Source: Chitinophagaceae bacterium UBA1953 (GTDB lineage: Bacteria; Bacteroidota; Bacteroidia; Chitinophagales; Chitinophagaceae). From it: a stretch of 64,000 nt of DNA. Below are positions 8,401-15,760 of the stretch, one piece after another. Each line of letters starts with the position of its first letter. Positions within the stretch are counted from its first letter, which is position 1. The stretch lies in the NCBI GenBank assembly GCA_002336115.1, contig DDEN01000056.1, positions 363,577-427,576 on the forward strand, given 5' to 3'. Under the pieces are notes generated by a model, which had not been told where the DNA came from, did no database searches, and was given only the letters and a program-made list of their open reading frames with translations. Both the position numbers and the translations under genes were made by a program.

Positions 8401-11216
8401 TAGTTAATTTCAGGAAGGGCAGTAATGGTATCGCCCAACGCCCATGTTGTTCGCTTGTTCTCTAAGTAAATCTTTTCTTTTTCCGGGAACAGTTGTTTCA
8501 TTTCAAGCCTGACAACTTGTGGCGAAATCCTGTATTGATATCCGGGTTCAAACACAAATTTAAAATCAAAATCGTCGGGTCTGTAAAATTGTATGCTGTC
8601 GAAATTATTGAACGGTCCTGTAATGTGTGTTTTGTTTTCGTAGAGGTAAAATGATTTATTATCCTGCCATACATACGCATTATTATTGCGGTAATTATTT
8701 TCAATACGCAGTAACCGGCTGTTTAATAAGTTTTTTTCAAATGGGCTCCAGAACTTCTCAGCAGAGGTTGTTTTTTTGTTTGAATCGGGCTTGTTAATAT
8801 CAAAAACAATATCATGTTTATAATATGGTTGAAGGTAAATACTGTCGTATTCAATATAGCTGTCTTTCAATCGCATGCCAATCTGTACGTAGCCAGGCAT
8901 TTCACTCACAGCATAAGCCTGTTTGTCTGTGCAGCCATTATAATAAACAAGCTGGCGGTTAATATATAAGAGATAAATTTCCTGCGGCAAACCCTCACTA
9001 ACAGCCAGCACTGATACCTGCGGAAGTACATCCTGTACAGGTGTTTTAACGGTGTAATAATTTTTTTCGGGGAATAAAAAACGGTAGTAGGTCATTGTAT
9101 CAAGATGGAATTTTTCTCTCCATTGCTGATGTTTCCATAAAATAAATTTACCTGATGCTGTTGTTTCTTCAGTTTCAAACCGGTTATAAAGAATGGGAGT
9201 TTTCCCGCTGAATTTCTGAATGTAAGGAGGTTCTGGAACATACACATCTTTACCAAATTGTGTGTTGTAACTTACTGCAGTGAGGTTTACTTTTTTTGCA
9301 GCTTTGTTTTTGTAATCATTTACTTTAACTGTAATCGTATCTGTCTGGCCGGGGTAAATTGTTTCAGCACTTTTGACAGAGGTTGATAATAGTTTGGAAA
9401 GAAAGGCAATGCTTTCATTTCCGTAATTTTCTTTTCCTGCCCAGAAATAATGCCATCTCAGGTAGTATATTTTATTTAACGGGATGGTGCCTTTCCATAC
9501 AATCTGTTCTTCTGATGATGAACCTTCATCTGTCTTTTTATCTTTATCGAAAAGACTGTAATAAACAGTCGCTTTATATGGATTGAATAATACGAAACCA
9601 ACACTGTCTTGCGTCTGTATATTTCTGAAAGTAACCCTGTAATCTTCTTTAATATCGTAACTGTTGTATGCTTTAGATTTGGAGTCTGTACCTGTTGTAT
9701 AAAAATCATACGTTTCAACCTGCGGATCAATTTTGGCTGTGTATGGAAATTCAATCTGCAATGGCTTTGTAAGCAGGTCGTTCTCCATACTGCCTGTATG
9801 TATTACGCTTTTTCTGTTGACGATGTATTCAGCCTTTATATATCCATTTTCTTCTTTTACATTGATATAAGATGATTCAGAAATATAGGTAACGGTTATT
9901 TCTTTTTGCTGAATTTCATTGTTGCTGTTGCGGAACAATGCAATTGCCCTGATTGTAAGATCGGCATCAGGGAATAAACCGGATGGTATTGTAAATTTTG
10001 TGTCGTTATCAATAGCCAGTTCTTTTTCCTGCTGCCATAATGTATCGGGTATAAAAACCCGGTTATCATGAAACCGGTTAATGGATTGTGCAAGCAAAAC
10101 CAGCTTTACTTTTCCATCCATCAGCCCAAGTCCGTTTGCATCTTTTGCATTTGCTGAAAACTGTAACGAATCGCCGGAGAAATATTCTTCTGTATCAGAC
10201 CGGAGGTTGTACGATGCCACTTCATCCAGCAGATAATCTTCTATGCGGAAGTTTCCTGCCAGCATCTGTTTTCCTTTTTTATTTCTAAGAAAAATGCTGT
10301 AATAAGTATCGTTTGGTAAGGTATCGCCTGTTGCAAATTCGTACACATAAGCTCCGGGGCTTACCGGTTTCAGTTTTGTAAGTTCTTTATATAAATAGGC
10401 GCTGTTTTTTGAGTAGCTCAAAAATGCACTGATCTCTTTTTTGTATTGTTTTTTCTTTCTGTTTAAAACATAAGCTTTAAACCTGATGGTATCAACCGGA
10501 AAATATTTTGGTTTATTAAAAATGAAAAAGCCTCCACCCTGAACCCGCCTTGAATGATATCTTTTTCTGAACCACCTGTCGGGCGGATTTTTTATCATGT
10601 ATTTAACCTGCATCGGTAACCATGTAATTACACGTCCTGCTTTTGTGCTTCTTAACCTGCTTAATCGTTGCTGATATGGCGTTCTGTAATTATGAAACTC
10701 AGTTGTAAAACGAATAAATGAAGTATCGCCTGGAACTTCAATTCTCAGCAGCTCTCCATCCGGGTTTTTCTTTTGAATATCATACGTAAATGTTTTTTCA
10801 TTGATATCAATCCGTTTATCATTTACCAAAACAGAAGCATTTTTATAAAGTGTTCCTGAATTGTCACGGATCATAATCTTCGGTCGTACCTGGTTATTTA
10901 AAATAACCGGTTTAATGGAAGTTATACAAAGATGTTCAGCAACTAATTCAGTATCATTTACCGAAATCAATATATAATTACCTATCGGAAGTTCATCTGT
11001 TTTGGCTGAATCGGACAGAAAACTTAATGCCGGAATTTCCTGCAGATAGTGGTCAATTGAACGGATTCCTTTTTTTATATATGATTCAGTTGTATCGGCA
11101 GAAATGCGGTAAGCATAAGTGATCCAGCTTTTCCTTCTTGCTTCTTTCAGGGTTTGCTGTGCCGATAAATTGATGGCGGACAGGTAAATGACGATAAAAA
11201 TGATTGTCTTTTTCAT
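5418..11216 (-). CDS. Alpha-2-macroglobulin family protein with inserted carboxypeptidase-like and TonB plug domains
   Basis: 1932 residues. A signal peptide (MKKTIIFIVIYLSAINLSAQ) leads to macroglobulin-type beta domains, including an MG2-like stretch near residue 235 (KPKYFPVDTIRFKAYVLN). Around residues 1093-1175 sits a CarboxypepD_reg-like domain (INGRVTDSKGKDG, GQYTLVFSLVGY). Residues 1175-1288 form a SusC-type TonB plug (LNEVVVIGYGTAKKRSFT, PLYIVDGIPYD, AAATLYGSRAANGAVIITT). The A2M domain follows (AFWKPNLITDKKGEVKF), then the thioester motif C1508-M-E-Q, a helical thioester domain (GGWSWWENGQPNLS) and a C-terminal receptor-like domain. Bacterial A2Ms trap proteases by covalent thioester chemistry. 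There is no beta barrel, so this is not a transporter. The ATG at 11216 is chosen from the signal peptide; 20 upstream residues in the longest reading are dropped. Transcribed alone. Confidence 0.88.
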   Translation of the reverse strand: MKKTIIFIVIYLSAINLSAQQTLKEARRKSWITYAYRISADTTESYIKKGIRSIDHYLQEIPALSFLSDSAKTDELPIGNYILISVNDTELVAEHLCITSIKPVILNNQVRPKIMIRDNSGTLYKNASVLVNDKRIDINEKTFTYDIQKKNPDGELLRIEVPGDTSFIRFTTEFHNYRTPYQQRLSRLRSTKAGRVITWLPMQVKYMIKNPPDRWFRKRYHSRRVQGGGFFIFNKPKYFPVDTIRFKAYVLNRKKKQYKKEISAFLSYSKNSAYLYKELTKLKPVSPGAYVYEFATGDTLPNDTYYSIFLRNKKGKQMLAGNFRIEDYLLDEVASYNLRSDTEEYFSGDSLQFSANAKDANGLGLMDGKVKLVLLAQSINRFHDNRVFIPDTLWQQEKELAIDNDTKFTIPSGLFPDADLTIRAIALFRNSNNEIQQKEITVTYISESSYINVKEENGYIKAEYIVNRKSVIHTGSMENDLLTKPLQIEFPYTAKIDPQVETYDFYTTGTDSKSKAYNSYDIKEDYRVTFRNIQTQDSVGFVLFNPYKATVYYSLFDKDKKTDEGSSSEEQIVWKGTIPLNKIYYLRWHYFWAGKENYGNESIAFLSKLLSTSVKSAETIYPGQTDTITVKVNDYKNKAAKKVNLTAVSYNTQFGKDVYVPEPPYIQKFSGKTPILYNRFETEETTASGKFILWKHQQWREKFHLDTMTYYRFLFPEKNYYTVKTPVQDVLPQVSVLAVSEGLPQEIYLLYINRQLVYYNGCTDKQAYAVSEMPGYVQIGMRLKDSYIEYDSIYLQPYYKHDIVFDINKPDSNKKTTSAEKFWSPFEKNLLNSRLLRIENNYRNNNAYVWQDNKSFYLYENKTHITGPFNNFDSIQFYRPDDFDFKFVFEPGYQYRISPQVVRLEMKQLFPEKEKIYLENKRTTWALGDTITALPEINYHATPSAPYLDYTNNNIYLNGYNKSRIKIEYPKDSSIVYTVLQDYEQENNYRIFWGTVSEINNIAKGNYSVVLVTNHFRFLYFPSIFINSAGTYCIKYKQPVYDSVNAVISNLLYKQEVKRKKELELRIKQTEEETKNKQLLKKPEMDMPPGTGMINGRVTDSKGKDGIPFTFISIKGYKQNTVADKDGNFVFGNLMPGQYTLVFSLVGYSTLELKVTVTDRSISNANAVMQVSNAALNEVVVIGYGTAKKRSFTASVATIKSEDLAFSLQGKAAGVSITSPGTSTSIHIRGAASVSGNTNPLYIVDGIPYDVMPDLSPDDITSTSVLKDAAAATLYGSRAANGAVIITTKSFNPKLIRDQFRDYAFWKPNLITDKKGEVKFTVTYPDNITSWETFVTGMDRKRRITKTSKITKSFKPFLAQLNTPQFLTEGDSVNLVGKKINYTTSDIHLKVEFTGNVNNQFTKEETVKANNASISEISIIAPSLTDSLHLQFSAKSITGFADGELRKIPVVKKGTTEAVGTFYVLSNDTTISYHADEKAADVTLHAQNNTIQLLLNEIEHLKKYPYFCMEQTASKLTGYAMEKKIRNELGEPFKNEKEMQKLKEKLQKNQLFEGGWSWWENGQPNLSITNYITRALLELKPDASLEPTLRNALLYIQNQLPNLNRFDLLESLYTLSMAGHDLDYEMYLKTIPFDSVSQHLQWKMVSVMQKQKINYDKELQVLMKQKTETMFGGLYWGKEGYWWDRNITATTISAFRFFNSSSNYESEKQKIIQYFLESRRNGYWNNTVESASILSTILPDMLKKNNDFTQPAAVTISGDTSFSITKFPYNLSSRDKLRNISVSKTGGGMMYFSAWQKIFNSNPSSVDSNFTIQTFFEKNNQTITKLKAGEKVKMQVIVYAQKDAEYVQLEIPVPAGCTYGNKATGLWYQHREYFKDRVLIFIEKMNKGKHQFEIELEPRYTGRFTLNPAKAELMYFPVFFGRNKMEQVEIEK

Positions 11217-11275
11217 AAACAGCCAATATTTCACAATAGATGTTTGGATAGCCGAAATTACATATACAATAATCA

Positions 11276-11309
11276 AATTCTTTTAAAATCTGCTTTAGCT
11301 TATCATTGC
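11276..11309 (+). repeat. 34-bp dispersed element, copy A
   Basis: Matches 15638-15671 at 31 of 34 positions. In copy B the 3' end reads TATCTTTG, an exact Bacteroidota -7 element, and stands before aspS. Here it reads TATCATTG, one base off. No plus-strand gene lies downstream, so this copy looks like a duplicated or decayed promoter. Confidence 0.65.
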
Positions 11310-11696
11310 ATCATACAGTTGGCACAAATACTAAACACAATAAAGTGCTTAAAGAAATTCTTTGTATATTTTGATAATTTAGTTGCAAATTCAATCATGA
11401 ACTTTATCACAACCTCTTTGTAATAATGACCCGATTTGTGCAATGTAGGAGAGCAGTAGGGAGTTACTAAACTTATCTTAAACTATTCCGTTAAAATACA
11501 GCCAGCGTATGTTTTAATTCACGGTTACAAGTAGTCAGGGCATAAAGGCGGTTGCTGTATGCTGATTTTTATTTTACTTTCTTTTTTCCGGGATTGAAAA
11601 AATAATTTCAAAAAATCTGTGAACAGAAAAAGAAACTATGATTTAAAAACGGAAACATGGGTTTAAAATCAATTGAAATGCCGTTTTTGGATTTAT

Positions 11697-11733
11697 AAAA
11701 AAAGGATTGCAGATGTTTTATGATCTGCAATCC
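11697..11733 (-). terminator. Intrinsic terminator, minus strand
   Basis: Arms 11704-11714 and 11723-11733 (GGATTGCAGAT and its complement) form a perfect 11-bp stem with an 8-nt loop. On the minus strand it is followed by seven T (A-run 11697-11703). It is the likely end of the two-gene transcript 13855-11929, with a 3' UTR of about 200 nt. Confidence 0.85.
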
Positions 11734-11928
11734 TGAGGCTGTTTTACATCGGTTGCAACGCCGTTTATCTTTCAAATAGAATCTGAACACTATTGCCGCA
11801 ATTACTCATAGAACAGAAAATGTAAGCGGGCAAAAGGGAATTAGCGGTCACTTTTAGATTCCAGGATAGCGGTACTTACTTGCCTTGATGCTATTACCGG
11901 TTCGGTACTCATTTTTTGCATTCCGGGT

Positions 11929-12876
11929 TTATTGCACTATTATTTTTTGCAAAAGCTCCCTGTTTTCAGCAAGGCGTATAATATAAGTGCCGGGAGGCAG
12001 CCTGTTAATCTGTATAGTGCTGTTGTTTTGCACGGGCGACTGCTGAACCACTCTTCCTGCGACATCTATTACCAACAGCTTGTCTGTATTAACAATGCCG
12101 CTTACCAGTACATTCACAGGGCCGCTTGAAGGAATGGGCCATACCTTCATTAATGTATGTTTGCTGAGGCCATTTACAACCCTTATGTCAGAATAAGTGC
12201 TGTGTCCATCATTGTCTTCCTGTTTAATCCGGTACAATGTTTTACCTGTATAATTATTATTGTCGTAGTACAGGTACTGTAACGGCAAGCTGCTGTTGCC
12301 GCCCAAGGCTGCTGTAGGCGTAAAATGAATGCTGGTAAAACTGTTCTCGTTATCTTTTTTCCGTTCTATATAAAAGCCTTTGTTGTTAATTTCTGTTTCT
12401 GTTTTCCATTTTACTTCCACTTTTGCTTCATCCATACGTTGCACAAATAAGGCAAGTCCGGTTACAGGTAATGCCGTGCCTGTATTATAAGGCTGCAGAA
12501 TACCCTGTGTAAGCAAGTTGCCATTACCTTCCAGTGTTATACTGGCAAATTCACCGGCAGTAAATTCAAGCATAGAGCTGCCATCGATAAAAGTGGTTCC
12601 TGCTGTTGTAACTCCATAGCCTGTGCCGGAGAAATTTACATCAACTATAACCGGAACTGATGTTGTGGTTCCGCCATCAGGCTGCAGAATATCCTGTGTA
12701 TATAAAAAGGTACTTGTATTAAAACTGTTCACCAACAGGCCTCCTGTAGCATCTTCCAGGATGATCCCGTCTGCTGTTTTACTGCCCCCGCTGCAGTTAA
12801 TGCCCTGCGGGTTCAGTTGCTGTGCCATTGCAACATCAAACAGGAATATGCAGCTTATTAAAAGTAAATATCGCAT
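11929..12876 (-). CDS. Exported protein with T9SS type A sorting domain
   Basis: 315 residues. Signal peptide MRYLLLISCIFLFDVAMAQ. Residues 20-140 are a Gly/Thr/Ser-rich region of unknown fold. Residues 150-230 resemble the fibronectin-like module common in these proteins (VEVKWKTETEINNKGFYIER, TLYRIKQEDNDGHSTYSDIR). The last 75 residues are a T9SS sorting domain (VWPIPSSGPVNVLVSG, VIDVAGRVVQQ, LPPGTYIIRLAEN). It should be secreted to the cell surface; the cargo function is unknown. It lies 19 bp downstream of the protein at 12896-13855 in the same direction, so the two are probably made from one mRNA that ends at the terminator 11697-11733. Confidence 0.85.
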   Translation of the reverse strand: MRYLLLISCIFLFDVAMAQQLNPQGINCSGGSKTADGIILEDATGGLLVNSFNTSTFLYTQDILQPDGGTTTSVPVIVDVNFSGTGYGVTTAGTTFIDGSSMLEFTAGEFASITLEGNGNLLTQGILQPYNTGTALPVTGLALFVQRMDEAKVEVKWKTETEINNKGFYIERKKDNENSFTSIHFTPTAALGGNSSLPLQYLYYDNNNYTGKTLYRIKQEDNDGHSTYSDIRVVNGLSKHTLMKVWPIPSSGPVNVLVSGIVNTDKLLVIDVAGRVVQQSPVQNNSTIQINRLPPGTYIIRLAENRELLQKIIVQ

Positions 12877-12895
12877 AACTGCTTTGTTTGATGGA

Positions 12896-13855
12896 TTAAT
12901 AAATCATGATGTAACCATTATGGAAATCATTATTGTTAAGTTGTGCGGTACTGGCATTACGTATTCCAAGCCCTATTTTATATGTGCCTGCTACAAGCAC
13001 GCCTGTTTGTGCTACAGTTCCAATTTTTATGGTGCCTGAACAGGATGCAGAAGTTCTGAGCCCCACACTAAACTCAGTATATGCGTTGGCGTAAATTGGT
13101 GTTATTGCTCCGATACCATCTTTTTGCACGCAGATACACAGCGATACATACCCTGTGCCTCCGGTAGTGGAGCCAAGAGCAGCATTAAAACTGCCGCTGA
13201 GGTTTTGGCCTGCTGTTACTGTAACGGTTTGTGGGTTGCTGATAAAAGACCATGCAGTATTGACATCTCCGGCAGCAAAGGAAGCTATTGAGCCAAAGAA
13301 ATTATAAGTTTGAATAGATGGGCCGGTACTAACTGCTGTGGGTGTCCATTCTGTTCCATCCCATCTCAGCAGGTCACCATTCTGCGGCGTATTACTGCTA
13401 ACTGCATTAAACTGAAGACTGTTGGCGCTGTTGGCAATATAGGCTTTTTCGGCCGCCAGTGCGTAGGGTACAGATACCAGAGCCTGGCTTCCCATGCTTA
13501 CAAAATTATTATTGTTGTTAATGTCCAGTTCCACATTCATGTTGTGTGCTATGGAGCTGTTCAGCCAGTTTGTATTATTAAATGCACCAACAATATTTGT
13601 AGCACCTGCACTGCCTATTTGTATATTAAACAGACCCAACGCATTGGTGGTAACCGTTCTTGTTTCAGAATAATAGGTGGTGGCACCGGTAGTACTTGCC
13701 TCAGATAAACTGATTCGTACTTTCATAGTTTGGTTGGCCAATGCCTGCCCGCTGCTGTTGCGAGCCACTGCCTGGTAATTGATGGCTTTTGGCACTTGCG
13801 CATACAGCACAAATGCAACAAAACATGTAACGATGGAAAGAAAAAACTTTTTCAT
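12896..13855 (-). CDS. Exported surface protein, tail-fibre-like N-terminal module
   Basis: 319 residues with signal peptide MKKFFLSIVTCFVAFVLYAQ. The mature N-terminus (PKAINYQAVARNSSGQALAN, then MKVRISLSEAS) is a module seen at the start of many Bacteroidota exported proteins, often followed by trimeric tail-fibre-like or collagen-like repeats. The second half is rich in Thr/Ser/Gly (GQNLSGSFNAALGSTTGG) and looks like a beta-sandwich. I see no sorting domain at the C-terminus, so its route past the outer membrane is not shown. ATG at 13855; the longest reading adds 19 residues before the signal peptide. First gene of a pair with the T9SS protein at 11929. Confidence 0.75.
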   Translation of the reverse strand: MKKFFLSIVTCFVAFVLYAQVPKAINYQAVARNSSGQALANQTMKVRISLSEASTTGATTYYSETRTVTTNALGLFNIQIGSAGATNIVGAFNNTNWLNSSIAHNMNVELDINNNNNFVSMGSQALVSVPYALAAEKAYIANSANSLQFNAVSSNTPQNGDLLRWDGTEWTPTAVSTGPSIQTYNFFGSIASFAAGDVNTAWSFISNPQTVTVTAGQNLSGSFNAALGSTTGGTGYVSLCICVQKDGIGAITPIYANAYTEFSVGLRTSASCSGTIKIGTVAQTGVLVAGTYKIGLGIRNASTAQLNNNDFHNGYIMIY

Positions 13856-14546
13856 AATAATTACTGTTTGAATGATTGTTTTTGATTTGATAAGCCAAAA
13901 CTGCAACCACAAAAACTGGTTTTAAAAAATATACCGCTGTACAGTGCTGCTTATATAACCAGGCGTGCTTTATTCCAAATGAACCGGTTTTACATGTAGA
14001 GATATTGCATTGACTCTGTTTATAAAAGCACCTTATTTCACTTCATTGTTTTATTTATACGTTTCGCAGAAATAAGTTTCTCTTGTATCAGGTGTATTTA
14101 CATTTTTGCTGAGAAATATCTAAACAAGTCCACGATCACTGTCATAAAGTCAACCTTGCTCATGTCAATAGTCCTGCAGGATAAATAATAGCTGTGTCCA
14201 TTGGCTGGTTTGCGGCTGTATCCAGAGCGATATAAAATACCGGACGATGAATTACAGCGGACACAAAAAGAAGAAACAGTGTTATGATGGTAATGAAGAT
14301 ATAGTAACGGCCAGGTAAAAATATTATACAATATTCGCCGCAATTATAGTACGCTATTGCAAATGAAACGCATTTGCTACATGAAAAACAACTGTAACCA
14401 TTGCCTTATCGTTAAAGCCACTTCAGTTTTAGAGTGGCTTTTTGTTTTGTTTTTTATACGGTTTATTTAAAAATCGGCAGCATCCATCGGAATAAACTTT
14501 CAACTGTTTTTTTTCATATACATTTTTGCGCTATAAATAAAACGTC
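13856..14546. other. Intergenic region of about 690 bp
   Basis: Between two divergent exported-protein genes. An 81-codon minus-strand reading (14098-14343) has no family pattern and no sensible start context, and I reject it. The only clear element is a plus-strand terminator at 14414-14450 with no gene in front of it. Confidence 0.6.
14414..14450 (+). terminator. Intrinsic terminator without an obvious gene
   Basis: AAAGCCACT (14414-14422) and AGTGGCTTT (14433-14441) form a 9-bp perfect stem with a 10-nt loop, followed by T-rich sequence broken by G. The nearest plus-strand gene upstream ends beyond 5257, so this hairpin may end an unannotated small RNA or a very short ORF. A 35-codon ORF (14363-14470) runs through it and is not convincing. 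Confidence 0.7.
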
Positions 14547-15305
14547 ATGAAAAAAATAATCATTTTAACTGTTTTTACTGCGGCAGTATTCAGCAGTTGC
14601 AAAAAAAAAGATTCAGTATCCGATAGCCCGGCTGCCGGTAATGAAAAACGTGTTTCAAAAATTGAGTCGAATGGTAATTTTGCATATGGATTTACATACA
14701 ATACATCGGGTCAGTTGCTTACATTCACAAACTCAAGTGGACAGCGATTTGAGTATGATTACAGCAATAACAGTCTGACTTATAAAATGTATAATTCAGC
14801 TAACCAGCTTTCGCAGGAACTTAAAAATGTAATTTGCTTGGGTAATCTGCTTAAATCTGTTTTATATCAGAATTATAACGGAGCCGGGGAACTTGGTTCT
14901 GCATGGGTCATCAGTTTTGAACAAAACGCCGATGGTACATTGAAAAGTTTTGACGACGGAGATTTGCACCTGTACGAATATACTGATGGTAATTATACAA
15001 AAACAACACGTTTAAAGAATGGAGTGCTTTACGAATCTTCCCAGTATGATTATTACACCGATAAGGAAAACAAATTCAACATTCCTTATCTTGAATACCT
15101 GTATGAGTTCCCTTTAATGCACAATTACGTAGGTAAAAGCAACCGTAACCTGATGAAAAAAGTGGTCACCGTGAGGGCGGGGAATACCTATACCTATAAT
15201 TTTACTTATGAATTTGATTCTGGCGGGTATGTTACAAAAATATATTTTCAATACCAGAAAAACTCAGATACCCCTGTAAACAATGTTGTCAGTATTACAT
15301 ACTGA
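14547..15305 (+). CDS. Lipoprotein, unknown function
   Basis: 252 residues. Lipoprotein signal MKKIIILTVFTAAVFSSC with acceptor Cys18 followed by KKKD. The mature part has short beta-strand repeats of the type seen in RHS/YD-like proteins (ESNGNFAYGFTYNTSGQLLT, SSGQRFEYDYSNNSLTY, LHLYEYTDGNYTKTTRLKNG, YTYNFTYEFDSGGYVTKIYF). Similar Tyr/Asn/Gly-rich proteins of this size are common in Bacteroidota and have no known role. A CATTTTTG about 20 bp before the ATG could be a promoter. It stands alone, with a terminator at 15338. Confidence 0.7.
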   Translation: MKKIIILTVFTAAVFSSCKKKDSVSDSPAAGNEKRVSKIESNGNFAYGFTYNTSGQLLTFTNSSGQRFEYDYSNNSLTYKMYNSANQLSQELKNVICLGNLLKSVLYQNYNGAGELGSAWVISFEQNADGTLKSFDDGDLHLYEYTDGNYTKTTRLKNGVLYESSQYDYYTDKENKFNIPYLEYLYEFPLMHNYVGKSNRNLMKKVVTVRAGNTYTYNFTYEFDSGGYVTKIYFQYQKNSDTPVNNVVSITY

Positions 15306-15337
15306 CATGAATTTCATACGCAGCAATTTTTAAAAGT

Positions 15338-15386
15338 ACCCGGCTTGTTATGTATTTTTTGCAGGCCGGGTGTTTGTTTTTTATTT
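15338..15386 (+). terminator. Intrinsic terminator
   Basis: ACCCGGCTTG (15338-15347) pairs with 15362-15371 over 10 bp with one G-T pair, around a 14-nt loop, and is followed by a T-rich tail. It closes the lipoprotein gene at 14547. Confidence 0.8.
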
Positions 15387-15637
15387 TCAGGCGCATGAAT
15401 GTTCGGCCCGCATATTTTTTATTTTTATCAGGGCAAAATATCCCAATAAACCCGCAGTGGAAAATAGCACATCTTTGTCCGTACATCACACTTTACAGAA
15501 ACCTTTCAGGTACATTACAGGGACATTATAGGAACTTTATGTTCTTGCTAAAAGGAATTATAAGGGGATATTCGCTAATCAATACCAAATCAGTTCTCAT
15601 CAGTTCAGATCTGCGTCATCAGCGTTTCTGTTTTTCC

Positions 15638-15671
15638 AATTCGTTTAAAATCTGCTTTAACTTATCTTTGC
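15638..15671 (+). promoter_or_regulatory. aspS promoter within dispersed element, copy B
   Basis: Contains TATCTTTG at 15663-15670, an exact TAnnTTTG -7 element; I see no clear TTG at the -33 distance. 31 of 34 bases are shared with 11276-11309. Transcription from here would give aspS a leader of about 85 nt. Confidence 0.55.
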
Positions 15672-15760
15672 GCTCCAAATGAATGGTTTCGACCTGAAAG
15701 TATAAAGTTGAGTGCTGTGCATTCAACGATAAACGATAAACTTAAACTATAAACAAGATC

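Larger units (their letters stand above)
11217..11928. other. AT-rich intergenic region of about 710 bp
   Basis: No convincing coding ORF. It holds the upstream region of the macroglobulin gene, a 34-bp sequence (11276-11309) nearly identical to the one before aspS, and a minus-strand terminator at 11697-11733. A 60-codon minus-strand reading (11608-11790) runs through that terminator and is rejected. The stretch 11310-11600 shows nothing I can name. Confidence 0.6.
15306..15760. other. Intergenic region of about 455 bp before aspS
   Basis: Holds the terminator of the lipoprotein gene (15338-15386), the promoter-bearing 34-bp element (15638-15671) and an AACGATAAAC/AACTATAAAC repeat (15724-15752). 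A 110-codon reading at 15350-15682 spans the terminator loop and the promoter and is rejected. Confidence 0.65.

Noticed and set aside
5418..11216. SusC-type transporter call for the large gene, based on its plug domain
   Set aside because: No 22-strand barrel follows; the flanking parts are macroglobulin domains with a thioester motif.
11608..11790. 60-codon minus-strand ORF
   Set aside because: It runs across a perfect terminator hairpin, has low-complexity Phe/Lys composition and no family pattern.
14098..14343. 81-codon minus-strand ORF
   Set aside because: No recognisable domain, mixed composition and no start context; probably chance in AT-rich DNA.
15350..15682. 110-codon plus-strand ORF before aspS
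   Set aside because: It starts in the loop of a terminator and crosses the aspS promoter element; composition is not protein-like.
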